Assembly (NCBI GenBank): GCA_019683665.1
Contig: JADGIB010000057.1
Span: forward strand, 1-15,331
DNA from: Solirubrobacteraceae bacterium
GTDB taxonomy: Bacteria > Actinomycetota > Thermoleophilia > Solirubrobacterales > Solirubrobacteraceae
Length of the DNA stretch: 15,331 nucleotides
Direction of reading: 5' to 3'
The notes below the pieces were generated by a model. It did not search any database. It was not told the origin of the DNA and was given only the letters and a program-made list of their open reading frames with translations. How positions within the stretch are numbered: the first letter of the stretch is position 1; the number at the start of each line of letters is the position of its first letter. The position numbers were made by a program, and so were the translations under genes. Shown one piece after another: positions 1-6,331 of this stretch.

Positions 1-557
1 GGGCGGTCGACAACGACGCGTCGCTCGACCGCCTGGCCCGCACCGCCGTCTCGCCCGCCCGCGCGGGCGCCGACGTCGTCGCCCCCAGCGACATGATGGA
101 CGGCCGGGTCGCCGCGATCCGGGCCGAGCTCGACGCCGAGGGCTTCGCGGAGACGCCGATCATGGCCTACAGCGCCAAGCAGGCCTCGGCCCTCTACGGC
201 CCGTTCCGCGACGCGGCCGACTCGACCCCCGCGTTCGGCGACCGGCGCGGCTACCAGATGGACCCGGCCAACGGCGACGAGGCGCTGCGCGAGGTCGCGC
301 TCGACGTCGCCGAGGGCGCCGACGTCGTCATGGTCAAGCCGGCGCTGACCGCGCTCGACCTCATCTGGCGTGTCAAGCAGCAGACACGGATGCCGGTGGC
401 GGCGTACCAGGTCAGCGGGGAGTACGCCATGATCAGGGCCTCGTCCATCGACGACCGCGCGCTCGCGCTGGAGACCCTGACCGCGATCCGCCGCGCCGGC
501 GCCGACATCGTCATCACCTACTTCGCGAAGGACGCCGCTCGATGGCTGGCCAGCTGA
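1..557 (+). CDS. hemB: Delta-aminolevulinic acid dehydratase (porphobilinogen synthase), 3' part
   Basis: This enzyme condenses two 5-aminolevulinate molecules into porphobilinogen in the cytoplasm, the second step of haem synthesis after HemL. The gene enters from the left edge; the readable frame begins at base 3 and no start is present. Seen in the sequence: VVAPSDMMDGRV at about 75-110; the first active-site lysine in YSAKQASALYGPFRDA (codon 177-179); the RGYQMDPAN signature at about 243-269; and the Schiff-base lysine in VMVKPALT (codon 336-338). The end, TYFAKDAARWLAS, is the normal family C-terminus, so the 3' end is complete. The N-terminal third, including the metal-binding cysteine region if present, lies outside the window. 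hemL follows on the same strand, 58 bases on. Identification is secure. Confidence 0.97.
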   Translation, partial: AVDNDASLDRLARTAVSPARAGADVVAPSDMMDGRVAAIRAELDAEGFAETPIMAYSAKQASALYGPFRDAADSTPAFGDRRGYQMDPANGDEALREVALDVAEGADVVMVKPALTALDLIWRVKQQTRMPVAAYQVSGEYAMIRASSIDDRALALETLTAIRRAGADIVITYFAKDAARWLAS

Positions 558-616
558 GGATCCGCTTCCGTTGGGACGCCGTCGCGCGGGGCGGCCGGCC
601 GGAGGCCGGGGCCTGA
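542..616 (+). CDS. Possible 24-codon micro-ORF bridging hemB and hemL
   Basis: An ATG at 542 lies inside the last codons of hemB in another frame. It is preceded by AAGGA (528-532) at a 9-base spacing, which is a reasonable ribosome binding site. The frame runs 24 codons and stops with a TGA (614-616) that overlaps the hemL ATG as TGATG. The predicted peptide begins MAGQLRIRFRWD and is basic. Nothing else identifies it. If translated, it could couple hemL translation to that of hemB by terminating on the hemL start. A short open frame of this size arises easily by chance in GC-rich DNA, so this is a low-confidence call. Confidence 0.2.
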   Translation: MAGQLRIRFRWDAVARGGRPEAGA

Positions 617-1908
617 TGGCCGTTCCGTCCTCCCTGCGCGACGCCCGCTCCGCCGAGCTCTACGCCCGGGCGCTGCGCGTGCTCCCCGGCGGCGTCAACT
701 CCCCGGTCCGGGCGATGCGCGCGATCGGCCGCGACCCGCTGTTCGTCGTCCGCGGCGAGGGCGGCGAGCTGCTCGACGCCGACGGCAACCGCTACGTCGA
801 CTGGGTCATGTCGTGGGGCCCGCTCATCCACGGCCACGCGCACCCCGAGGTCGTCGCCGCCGTCCAGGCCGCGGCCGCCGATGGCACGACGTTCGGCGCG
901 CCGACCGCCGCCGAGGTCGAGCTCGCCGAGGAGGTCGCCCGGCGGATGCCCGCCGTCGAGATGCTGCGGATGACGTCGTCGGGCACCGAGGCGGCGATGA
1001 GCGCGATCCGCCTCGCCCGCGCCGTCACGGGCCGCGAGACGATCCTGAAGTTCGCCGGCGCCTACCACGGCCACTCCGACGGCCTGCTCGCCCAGGCCGG
1101 GTCGGGCCTGGCCACCCACGGGCTGCCCGCCAGCCCCGGGGTCCCGCGCGCCGCGGCGGCGAACACGGTCATCGTCCCCTGGAACGACCCGGACGCCGTC
1201 CGCGCCGCCTGCGCCGCCCACGAGCTCGCCGCGATCATCGCCGAGCCGTTCGCGGCGAACATGGGCCTCGTCCCGCCCGCCGACGGCTTCCTGGACCTGC
1301 TGCGCCAGGAGGCGACCGACAACGGCGCGCTGCTCGTCTTCGACGAGGTCATCACCGGCTTCCGCATCGCCCGCGGCGGCGCGAGCGAGGTCCGCGGCGT
1401 CATCCCCGACCTCGTCGTCCTCGGCAAGGTCCTCGGCGGCGGGCTGCCGGCCGCCGCCTACGGCGGCGCGCGGACGCTCATGGAGCGCGTCGCCCCGGCG
1501 GGCGACGTCTACCAGGCGGGGACGCTGTCGGGGAACCCGCTCGCGGTCGCCGCCGGCCTGACGACGCTGCGCCTGCTCGACGAGACCGCCTACCTGCGGC
1601 TGTCGGCGATCACCGAGCGGCTCGCGGAGGGGCTGCGCGAGGCGGCCGGCGACCGGCCGGTCCAGGTCCAGTCGACCTGCGGGCTCGTGACGACGTTCTT
1701 CTCGGAGGAGCCGGTCCGCGACTACGCCGGCGCGCAGGCCTGCGACCTCGAGGCCTACGGGCGCTGGTGCCGGGCGCTGCTGGCCCGCGGCGTCTACCCG
1801 CCGCCGTCGCAGTTCGAGACGTGGTTCCCGTCGCTCGCCCACGACGACGAGCACGTCGACCGCACCGTCGCCGCCGCGGCCGCCGCCTTCGCGGAGGTGT
1901 GGAAGTGA
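616..1908 (+). CDS. hemL: Glutamate-1-semialdehyde 2,1-aminomutase
   Basis: This PLP enzyme converts glutamate-1-semialdehyde to 5-aminolevulinate, the last step of the C5 route into haem; HemB uses the product. The protein is 430 residues, the usual length. It shows the N-terminal LPGGVNSPVRA signature (residues 23-33), the PLP-phosphate region SSGTEAAMSAIRLAR (121-135), the AYHGHSDG motif (149-156), DEVITGFR (243-250) with the aspartate expected to contact the PLP ring nitrogen, and the PLP-binding lysine K271 in LGKVLGGGLP. I chose the ATG at 616 because GGAGG (601-605) lies 10 bases upstream and the family N-terminus begins just after it. An upstream in-frame TTG at 571 would add 15 low-complexity residues. 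The stop overlaps the next gene's GTG start (GTGA, 1905-1908), which implies a shared transcript. Confidence 0.97.
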   Translation: MAVPSSLRDARSAELYARALRVLPGGVNSPVRAMRAIGRDPLFVVRGEGGELLDADGNRYVDWVMSWGPLIHGHAHPEVVAAVQAAAADGTTFGAPTAAEVELAEEVARRMPAVEMLRMTSSGTEAAMSAIRLARAVTGRETILKFAGAYHGHSDGLLAQAGSGLATHGLPASPGVPRAAAANTVIVPWNDPDAVRAACAAHELAAIIAEPFAANMGLVPPADGFLDLLRQEATDNGALLVFDEVITGFRIARGGASEVRGVIPDLVVLGKVLGGGLPAAAYGGARTLMERVAPAGDVYQAGTLSGNPLAVAAGLTTLRLLDETAYLRLSAITERLAEGLREAAGDRPVQVQSTCGLVTTFFSEEPVRDYAGAQACDLEAYGRWCRALLARGVYPPPSQFETWFPSLAHDDEHVDRTVAAAAAAFAEVWK

Positions 1909-2333
1909 GCCGGCGGCTGGCCGACGAGCTGCGCGCCGAGGGCGGCCTGCTGGCCGGCGCGCTGCGCCCCGACGTCGTGCCCGAGGACGCCGAGGCCGCG
2001 GCGCTCGCCGCGTCCGGCCCGCGCAGCGACGGCCGCCGCGACGAGGTCGCGCTCCTCGTCGAGGCGATCCACGAGGGCTACCTCCTCCACTACGGCGAGG
2101 GCCGGACCGTCGGGCAGGACGACGCCGACCTCGCCCTGCTGGGCGGCGACCGGCTCTATGCTCTCGGCCTCGACCGGCTCGCTCGCCTCGGCGACCTGGA
2201 GTCGGTCGCCGCCCTCGCCGAGGTCATCGCGCGGTGCGCGCAGGCGCACGCCGCGGGCGACCCGGACGGCGCCCGGGCCGCCTGGGAGACCGGGGCCCGA
2301 ACCGTCGGCTGGGGGATGCAGGACGCGGCCTGA
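1905..2333 (+). CDS. Unrecognised 142-residue protein resembling half of a polyprenyl diphosphate synthase (possible HepS-like subunit)
   Basis: I do not recognise a named family with certainty. The gene is real on context: a strong ribosome binding site GGAGG (1893-1897) lies 7 bases before the GTG, and the start overlaps the hemL stop. The protein is soluble and rich in Ala, Leu and charged residues, with no signal peptide or membrane segment. Residues 52-62 (VEAIHEGYLLH) line up with VELIHSATLVH of the polyprenyl synthase at 5369-6313. Residues 81-105 (GDRLYALGLDRLARLGDLESVAALA) line up with GDYLFARAFGELARNGRVDEVAVLS of the same enzyme. The catalytic DDxxD is replaced by YGEGR, and the second aspartate motif is absent. 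This suggests a non-catalytic partner such as HepS, the small subunit of Bacillus heptaprenyl diphosphate synthase, which is likewise encoded near menG and hepT. That role is inference. It could instead be an accessory factor for the bc complex encoded next. Confidence 0.6.
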   Translation: MSRRLADELRAEGGLLAGALRPDVVPEDAEAAALAASGPRSDGRRDEVALLVEAIHEGYLLHYGEGRTVGQDDADLALLGGDRLYALGLDRLARLGDLESVAALAEVIARCAQAHAAGDPDGARAAWETGARTVGWGMQDAA

Positions 2334-2374
2334 CGCCGCCAAACCACTCCGAAGAAGTACGATCCGGAATCGCC

Positions 2375-3040
2375 GTGGCCAAGGACCGCAGACAAAAGAA
2401 GAGCAAGTACACCGCCGACCGAAACATCCCCGGCGCGTTCGAGGGCGAGACGGTCACCCGCCGTCGCTTCATGACGACGACCACCCATGCCGCCGGTGCC
2501 ATCGCCGCCTCCGCCTTCGCGCTGCCGGCCCTCGGCTTCGCGATCGGGCCCGTCTTCGAGAAGCGGGAGCGCCGCTGGGAGGCCGTCGGGCCCACGACCG
2601 ACTTCACCCCCGACACGTACGTCCCGAAGGTGTTCACCGAGACCTACGGGATCGGCGACGTCGGCAAGACGACCGTCTACGTCCGCCAGCACAACCCGGA
2701 GATCGACGGTCCGCAGAAGGACGAGTACGACGCGTACATCGCGATCTCGACGAAGTGCATGCACCTGGGCTGCCCGGTCCGCTTCGTCCCCGCGTCCGAG
2801 CGGTTCATCTGCCCCTGCCACGGCGGCGTCTACGACTTCCAGGGCAAGGTCGACGGCGGTCCCCCCGTCCGGCCGCTGGACCGCTTCTACACGCGCGTGC
2901 GCGACGGCCAGGTCGAGATCGGCCCGCGCTACTCGGTCAACTCCGAGCTGCGCCGCTTCTCGCCGCGCTACCCGGGCGAGCCGCTCGACGGCATCGGCCA
3001 GTACCTGTACCCGTCGCGGCCCACGGCCCGCAAGCTCTGA
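2375..3040 (+). CDS. qcrA: Rieske 2Fe-2S protein of the menaquinol:cytochrome c oxidoreductase
   Basis: This is the iron-sulfur subunit that takes the first electron from menaquinol and passes it to cytochrome c on the outer face of the membrane. The 221-residue protein has a basic N-terminus, a twin-arginine motif TRRRFM (28-33) followed by a hydrophobic anchor (about 36-60), and a C-terminal Rieske fold. The cluster ligands are visible: C128 and H130 in CMHLGC, and C146 and H149 in CPCHGG. C133 and C148 are placed to form the usual disulfide. The start is the GTG at 2375, 41 bases after the previous stop; a start at the ATG at 2470 would remove the Tat motif. The Shine-Dalgarno is weak, and a TACGAT (2358-2363) could be a -10 box giving a very short leader. 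The tatA-tatC operon in this window encodes its probable exporter. qcrB follows after 5 bases. Confidence 0.95.
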   Translation: MAKDRRQKKSKYTADRNIPGAFEGETVTRRRFMTTTTHAAGAIAASAFALPALGFAIGPVFEKRERRWEAVGPTTDFTPDTYVPKVFTETYGIGDVGKTTVYVRQHNPEIDGPQKDEYDAYIAISTKCMHLGCPVRFVPASERFICPCHGGVYDFQGKVDGGPPVRPLDRFYTRVRDGQVEIGPRYSVNSELRRFSPRYPGEPLDGIGQYLYPSRPTARKL

Positions 3041-3045
3041 TCGCC

Positions 3046-3840
3046 ATGAAGTTGAAGCTCTCCGCACCGATCCCGGCCGGCCTCAAGCCGCAGCCGCGCC
3101 GGCCCGGCGAGAAGGACCCGGGCGCGGCCGGCGCCGCGAAGGAGGCGGGCATCTCCGCCGTCGACTGGCTCGACGAGCGCACGTCGCTGTCCGGCGCCGC
3201 GCGCTGGATGATGTTCCGCAAGGTCCCGAAGGGGACCAACTGGTTCTACACCCTGGGGTCGGCGACGATGATCGCCTTCCTCAGCCAGGCGGTCACGGGC
3301 GTCTTCCTGGCGATGTACTACCGGCCGTCGGCGGCCGAGGCGTACGAGTCGGTGCGCTACATCACCAACGAGGCGTTCCTCGGCGAGTTCGTCCGCGGCA
3401 TGCACAAGTGGGGATCGACCGTCATGGTCATCCTCGTCTTCCTGCACATGGGCAGGACGTACTTCTTCGGCGCCTACAAGTACCCGCGTGAGCTGAACTG
3501 GGTCGTCGGCGCCGTCCTCCTCGTGCTGACGATGCTCATGTCGTTCACGGGCTACCTGCTCCCGTTCGACCAGAAGTCGTACTGGGCGACGATCGTCGGC
3601 GTGAACATCAACGGGACCGGCCCGCTCGTCGGCCCGTACCTGAACGACTTCCTCCTCGCCGGACCCGACTTCGGCGCCACGACGCTCTCGCGCTTCTACG
3701 CGATCCACATGATGCTCGTCCCCGGCCTCATCGCCGCGCTCATCGGCGCCCACCTCTACCTGGTGGCGAAGCTGGGCACGACGGCGCCGCCCTGGCTGAA
3801 GGCCGAGAAGGACCCCGAGCTGCGCAAGGAGTCCGCGTGA
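3046..3840 (+). CDS. qcrB: Cytochrome b6-type subunit (four-helix) of the quinol oxidase
   Basis: This is the membrane di-haem subunit that oxidises and reduces menaquinol in the bc/b6c complex. The protein is 264 residues. A hydrophilic N-terminal extension (about 1-60) is followed by four hydrophobic helices. Haem ligands are H120 and H134 (13 residues between) in the second helix, and H221 and H236 (14 between) in the fourth; the 14-residue gap is typical of b6 rather than of fused cytochrome b. The KYPRELNWV and TGYLLPFDQ segments match cytochrome b6. At the position where b6 and Bacillus QcrB have the cysteine that binds the extra haem (FYCLGG), this protein has FYTLGS (T69), so the covalent haem is predicted to be absent. 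The start ATG is 5 bases after qcrA with no clear ribosome binding site, so translation is probably coupled. The stop overlaps the qcrC start. Confidence 0.95.
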   Translation: MKLKLSAPIPAGLKPQPRRPGEKDPGAAGAAKEAGISAVDWLDERTSLSGAARWMMFRKVPKGTNWFYTLGSATMIAFLSQAVTGVFLAMYYRPSAAEAYESVRYITNEAFLGEFVRGMHKWGSTVMVILVFLHMGRTYFFGAYKYPRELNWVVGAVLLVLTMLMSFTGYLLPFDQKSYWATIVGVNINGTGPLVGPYLNDFLLAGPDFGATTLSRFYAIHMMLVPGLIAALIGAHLYLVAKLGTTAPPWLKAEKDPELRKESA

Positions 3841-4571
3841 ATCGCCAGCAGAAGGAGGAGTACCTCCGCGAATACGCCATCCTGAAGGCCCAGGGGAAGC
3901 CGTTCTTCCCCTACGCGGTCGCCAAGGACGCGATCATGGCCGTGATCGTGATGGCCGTGATCATCACGATGTCGATCGTCCTCGGCGCCGAGCTGGGCCC
4001 GAAGGCCGACCCGACCACGACGACGTACGTCCCGCGGCCGGAGTGGTACTTCTACTTCCTCTTCGAGCTGCTGCGGATCATCAAGCCGGATTACCTCGTC
4101 CCGCTGGCGACGCTCGGCATCCCGACGATCTGCCTGATCCTGCTCTTCCTGCTGCCGTTCTTCGACCGCGGTCCGGAGCGGCGGCCCGAGAAGCGCCCGC
4201 TGGCGACCTCGTTCGGCATCTTCGTCATCGCCGCGATGGCGTACCTGACCTACCTCGGCGCCAGCGCCGGCTCCCCGACGGAGATCGAGCTGGAGACGCC
4301 GAAGGCGGTCCGGTCGCAGGGCGGCGAGGTCCTCGCGCAGTTCGAGGCCGGCCGCGCGGTCGCCGCGCAGTCGGGCTGCCTGGCCTGCCACAAGTTCGGC
4401 GAGAACGGCAACGACGGCCCGGGCCCGGAGCTGACGCACATCGGCGAGCGGATGTACCCCGAGTCGATCCGGCGCACGCTCATCAACCCGACGTCGCCGA
4501 TGCCGTCCTTCAAGGACCTGCCCGAGGACAAGTTCAACGACCTCGTGGTCTTCCTGTCGAACCTCAAGTAG
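3837..4571 (+). CDS. qcrC: Subunit IV / cytochrome c fusion of the quinol oxidase
   Basis: This subunit completes the cytochrome b core and carries the c-type haem that accepts electrons from the Rieske protein. In its 244 residues there are three membrane helices (about 33-50, 85-107, 123-143), with the quinol-site PEWY motif at 68-71 within RPEWYFYFLFELLR. A linker leads to a cytochrome c domain with the haem-attachment motif CLACH (181-185) and a probable axial methionine M222 in SPMPSF. Fusion of subunit IV to cytochrome c is the layout known from Bacillus QcrC; mycobacteria and streptomycetes instead use a separate dihaem QcrC and an unsplit QcrB. The GTG at 3837 overlaps the qcrB stop (GTGA), and AAGGAG (3826-3831) lies 5 bases upstream. 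Haem attachment happens outside the membrane and needs a cytochrome c maturation system not encoded here. Confidence 0.94.
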   Translation: MNRQQKEEYLREYAILKAQGKPFFPYAVAKDAIMAVIVMAVIITMSIVLGAELGPKADPTTTTYVPRPEWYFYFLFELLRIIKPDYLVPLATLGIPTICLILLFLLPFFDRGPERRPEKRPLATSFGIFVIAAMAYLTYLGASAGSPTEIELETPKAVRSQGGEVLAQFEAGRAVAAQSGCLACHKFGENGNDGPGPELTHIGERMYPESIRRTLINPTSPMPSFKDLPEDKFNDLVVFLSNLK

Positions 4572-4578
4572 GCGGGCC

Positions 4579-4668
4579 ATGAGCGCGACACCCTCGCCCA
4601 GGGGGCTCGGGTTCCGGGCGAGCGCTCGCCCGGGGCCCGCGCTCGCGGCCACGGCGGGATCGTCGTGA
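4579..4668 (+). CDS. Possible 29-codon micro-ORF between qcrC and menG
   Basis: An ATG 8 bases after the qcrC stop opens a frame of 29 codons whose TGA (4666-4668) overlaps the GTG start of menG. The predicted peptide (starts MSATPSPRGLGF) has no recognisable domain and only a weak possible ribosome binding site. The strong hairpin at 4603-4644 lies inside it, so ribosomes crossing this frame would melt the hairpin just before the menG start. That is the main reason to record it. Chance is a fair alternative explanation. Confidence 0.2.
   Translation: MSATPSPRGLGFRASARPGPALAATAGSS
4603..4644 (+). promoter_or_regulatory. Strong RNA hairpin at the qcrC/menG junction, with a perfect 20-base palindrome
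   Basis: Bases 4614-4633 are a perfect palindrome: CCGGGCGAGC followed directly by its reverse complement. Read as RNA it gives an 8-bp stem closed by a GCGC loop. The stem extends outward through two G-U pairs (4612-4613 with 4634-4635), four G-C pairs (4608-4611 with 4636-4639), one mismatch and four further pairs (4603-4606 with 4641-4644). It ends 20 bases before the menG start. There is no T-run after it, so it is not a classical intrinsic terminator. A processing or stability element, an attenuator, or a protein-binding operator are all possible. Confidence 0.55.
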
Positions 4669-5369
4669 GCGCCGGGACCCTGCCCGAGGGCCAGGTGCAG
4701 GCGATGTTCGACCGCATCGCCGGCGTGTACGACGCGATGAACTCCGTCATGACGGCGGGGCTGCACCATCGCTGGCGCCGGCGCGCGGTCGACCTCGCGG
4801 CGGTCGGCCCCGGCTCGAAGGTCCTCGACGTCGCCACCGGCACCGGCGACCTCGCGATCGAGGCCGCGTCGCGCGGGGCCGAGGTCGTCGGCAGCGACTT
4901 CTCGGAGAAGATGCTCGAGCGGGCACGCGCGAAGGCGCCGCACATCCGCTTCGAGCAGGCGGACGCGCTCGCGCTCCCCTACCCCGACGACGCGTTCGAC
5001 GCGGCCACCGTCGGCTTCGGGGCGCGCAACTTCGCCGACCTCGGGCGCGGCCTGGCCGAGATGGCCCGGGTCGTGCGGCCCGGCGGCCGCGTCGTCGTGC
5101 TCGAGATCACCCAGCCGACCCGGCCGCCGCTGTCGACGTTCTTCTCGCTCTGGTTCGACCGCCTCGTGCCGCTCGCCGGCCGCCTGGCCGGCGACCCCGA
5201 CGCCTACACGTACCTGCCGAGCTCGGTGAAGCGGTTCCCCGGCCCGCGCGAGCTGGCCGCCGAGATGGAGCGCGCCGGGCTGGGCGAGCTGCGCTGGATC
5301 CTCACCGGCGGCGGGATCATCGCCCTCCACGCCGGCACCGTCCTGCCGGCCCGTCCCGCCGAGGCCTGA
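4665..5369 (+). CDS. menG: Demethylmenaquinone methyltransferase (UbiE/MenG family)
   Basis: This enzyme uses S-adenosylmethionine to methylate demethylmenaquinone, the final step of menaquinone synthesis. The 234-residue protein has the class I methyltransferase SAM site VLDVATGTGDLAI (about residues 54-66), an acidic residue after the second strand (VVGSDFSEKM), the family signature VGFGARNFAD (about 115-124), and the second UbiE signature near YTYLPSSVKRFP (about 183-194). The length is normal. The GTG start has a weak GGGA 5 bases before it and lies downstream of the hairpin at 4603-4644. Its stop overlaps the ATG of the polyprenyl synthase (TGATG). Co-location with a menaquinol-oxidising complex and a polyprenyl synthase supports a role in menaquinone rather than ubiquinone synthesis; that choice is from context. 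Confidence 0.93.
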   Translation: MSAGTLPEGQVQAMFDRIAGVYDAMNSVMTAGLHHRWRRRAVDLAAVGPGSKVLDVATGTGDLAIEAASRGAEVVGSDFSEKMLERARAKAPHIRFEQADALALPYPDDAFDAATVGFGARNFADLGRGLAEMARVVRPGGRVVVLEITQPTRPPLSTFFSLWFDRLVPLAGRLAGDPDAYTYLPSSVKRFPGPRELAAEMERAGLGELRWILTGGGIIALHAGTVLPARPAEA

Positions 5370-6313
5370 TGGCGGCCGAGGTCGACGCGCTCGTCGACAC
5401 CCGCGGGGAGGCGCTGCGCGAGCGCCTCGACCGGGTCGAGGCGCGCCTGCGCGCGATCGCGGCCGAGGCCGCCCCGCCGCTCGACCGCCTCGCCGGCGGC
5501 ACGATCGCCGCCGGCGGCAAGCGCCTGCGGCCGCTCCTCGTCCTGCTCGCCGCCGCCGACCCGCCGGCCGACGACCGCGGCCTCATCCGCGCCGCGGTCG
5601 CCGTCGAGCTGATCCACTCCGCGACGCTCGTCCACGACGACGTGCTGGACGCCGCGGCGCTGCGCCGCGGCCGCCCGACCGTGTGGGCGACCGCGGGCCG
5701 CGACGGGGCGATCGCGACCGGCGACTACCTGTTCGCGCGCGCGTTCGGCGAGCTGGCCCGCAACGGCCGCGTCGACGAGGTCGCCGTCCTGTCGGACGCG
5801 AGCTCATCGCTGGCCCACGGCGAGCTGCTCCAGCGCGAGGACGCGTTCGACGCCGACGTCGCGATCGACCGCTACCTGTGGCGCTGCGAGCTGAAGACGG
5901 CCCGCCTGTTCGAGGCCGCCTGCCGGCTCGGCGCGCTCGAGTCCGGCGGCCCGGCCGACGCGCTCGGCCTGTTCGGCCGCCGCATCGGGCTCGCCTTCCA
6001 GCTCCTGGACGACGTCCTCGACGTCGCCGGCCCGGTCGAGCGGACCGGGAAGCCGCGGGGGACCGACCTCCTCGACGGGACGGTCACCCTGCCGTTCATC
6101 CTCGCCCGCGAGCGCGACCCGTCCCTGCGCGACGTGCGCCCGGCGACCCCCGCGGAGGCCGAGGCGGTCTGCGACCGGATCGCCGCGACCGGCGCGCTGG
6201 ACGCCGCCCGCGCGCGGGCGCTGGCGATCGTCGCCGAGGCGAAGGCGGGCCTGCCCTGGCCCGACCCGGCGCTCGAGCTCGTCGCCGACGGGGTCGTCGC
6301 CCGCTACGCGTGA
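5369..6313 (+). CDS. hepT: Long-chain trans-polyprenyl diphosphate synthase (menaquinone side chain)
   Basis: This enzyme adds isopentenyl diphosphate units in the trans configuration to make the isoprenoid tail of menaquinone. The 314-residue protein has GGKRLRP (49-55) for isopentenyl diphosphate binding, the first aspartate-rich motif DDVLD (90-94), RRGRPT (99-104), and the second aspartate-rich motif DDVLD (214-218) in FQLLDDVLDVAG. The residue five places before the first motif is a small alanine (A86), which in this family goes with long products because it leaves the product tunnel open. Exact chain length cannot be read from sequence, so the hepT symbol rests partly on context. The ATG overlaps the menG stop, with GAGG 4 bases upstream. 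If the 142-residue protein at 1905-2333 is a HepS-like subunit, this would be its catalytic partner. The gene converges on the zinc-ribbon gene 18 bases away. Confidence 0.93.
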   Translation: MAAEVDALVDTRGEALRERLDRVEARLRAIAAEAAPPLDRLAGGTIAAGGKRLRPLLVLLAAADPPADDRGLIRAAVAVELIHSATLVHDDVLDAAALRRGRPTVWATAGRDGAIATGDYLFARAFGELARNGRVDEVAVLSDASSSLAHGELLQREDAFDADVAIDRYLWRCELKTARLFEAACRLGALESGGPADALGLFGRRIGLAFQLLDDVLDVAGPVERTGKPRGTDLLDGTVTLPFILARERDPSLRDVRPATPAEAEAVCDRIAATGALDAARARALAIVAEAKAGLPWPDPALELVADGVVARYA

Positions 6314-6325
6314 CGCGGCGCCGCG
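6314..6325. other. 12-base palindrome between convergent genes
   Basis: CGCGGCGCCGCG is a perfect palindrome in the 18-base gap between the convergent polyprenyl synthase and zinc-ribbon genes. It could form a short hairpin at the 3' ends of both transcripts. It lacks a T-run and is short, so calling it a terminator would be speculative; such strings are also common in this base composition. Confidence 0.25.
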
Positions 6326-6331
6326 GAGCGC

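Noticed and set aside
585..614. GGCCGGCC-type inverted repeats before hemL
   Set aside because: Short G/C palindromes are expected in this base composition; the GGAGG here is better explained as the hemL ribosome binding site.
571..615. Upstream TTG start for hemL
   Set aside because: It adds 15 Arg/Gly-rich residues absent from the family and has no ribosome binding site, whereas the ATG at 616 has GGAGG 10 bases upstream.
514..1854. Long minus-strand open frame opposite hemL
   Set aside because: Its translation is low-complexity and Arg-rich, and hemL fully explains the region.
2234..2374. Longer N-terminus for the Rieske protein
   Set aside because: The extra residues overlap the previous gene, are Arg/Gly-rich and lie before an already adequate Tat signal.
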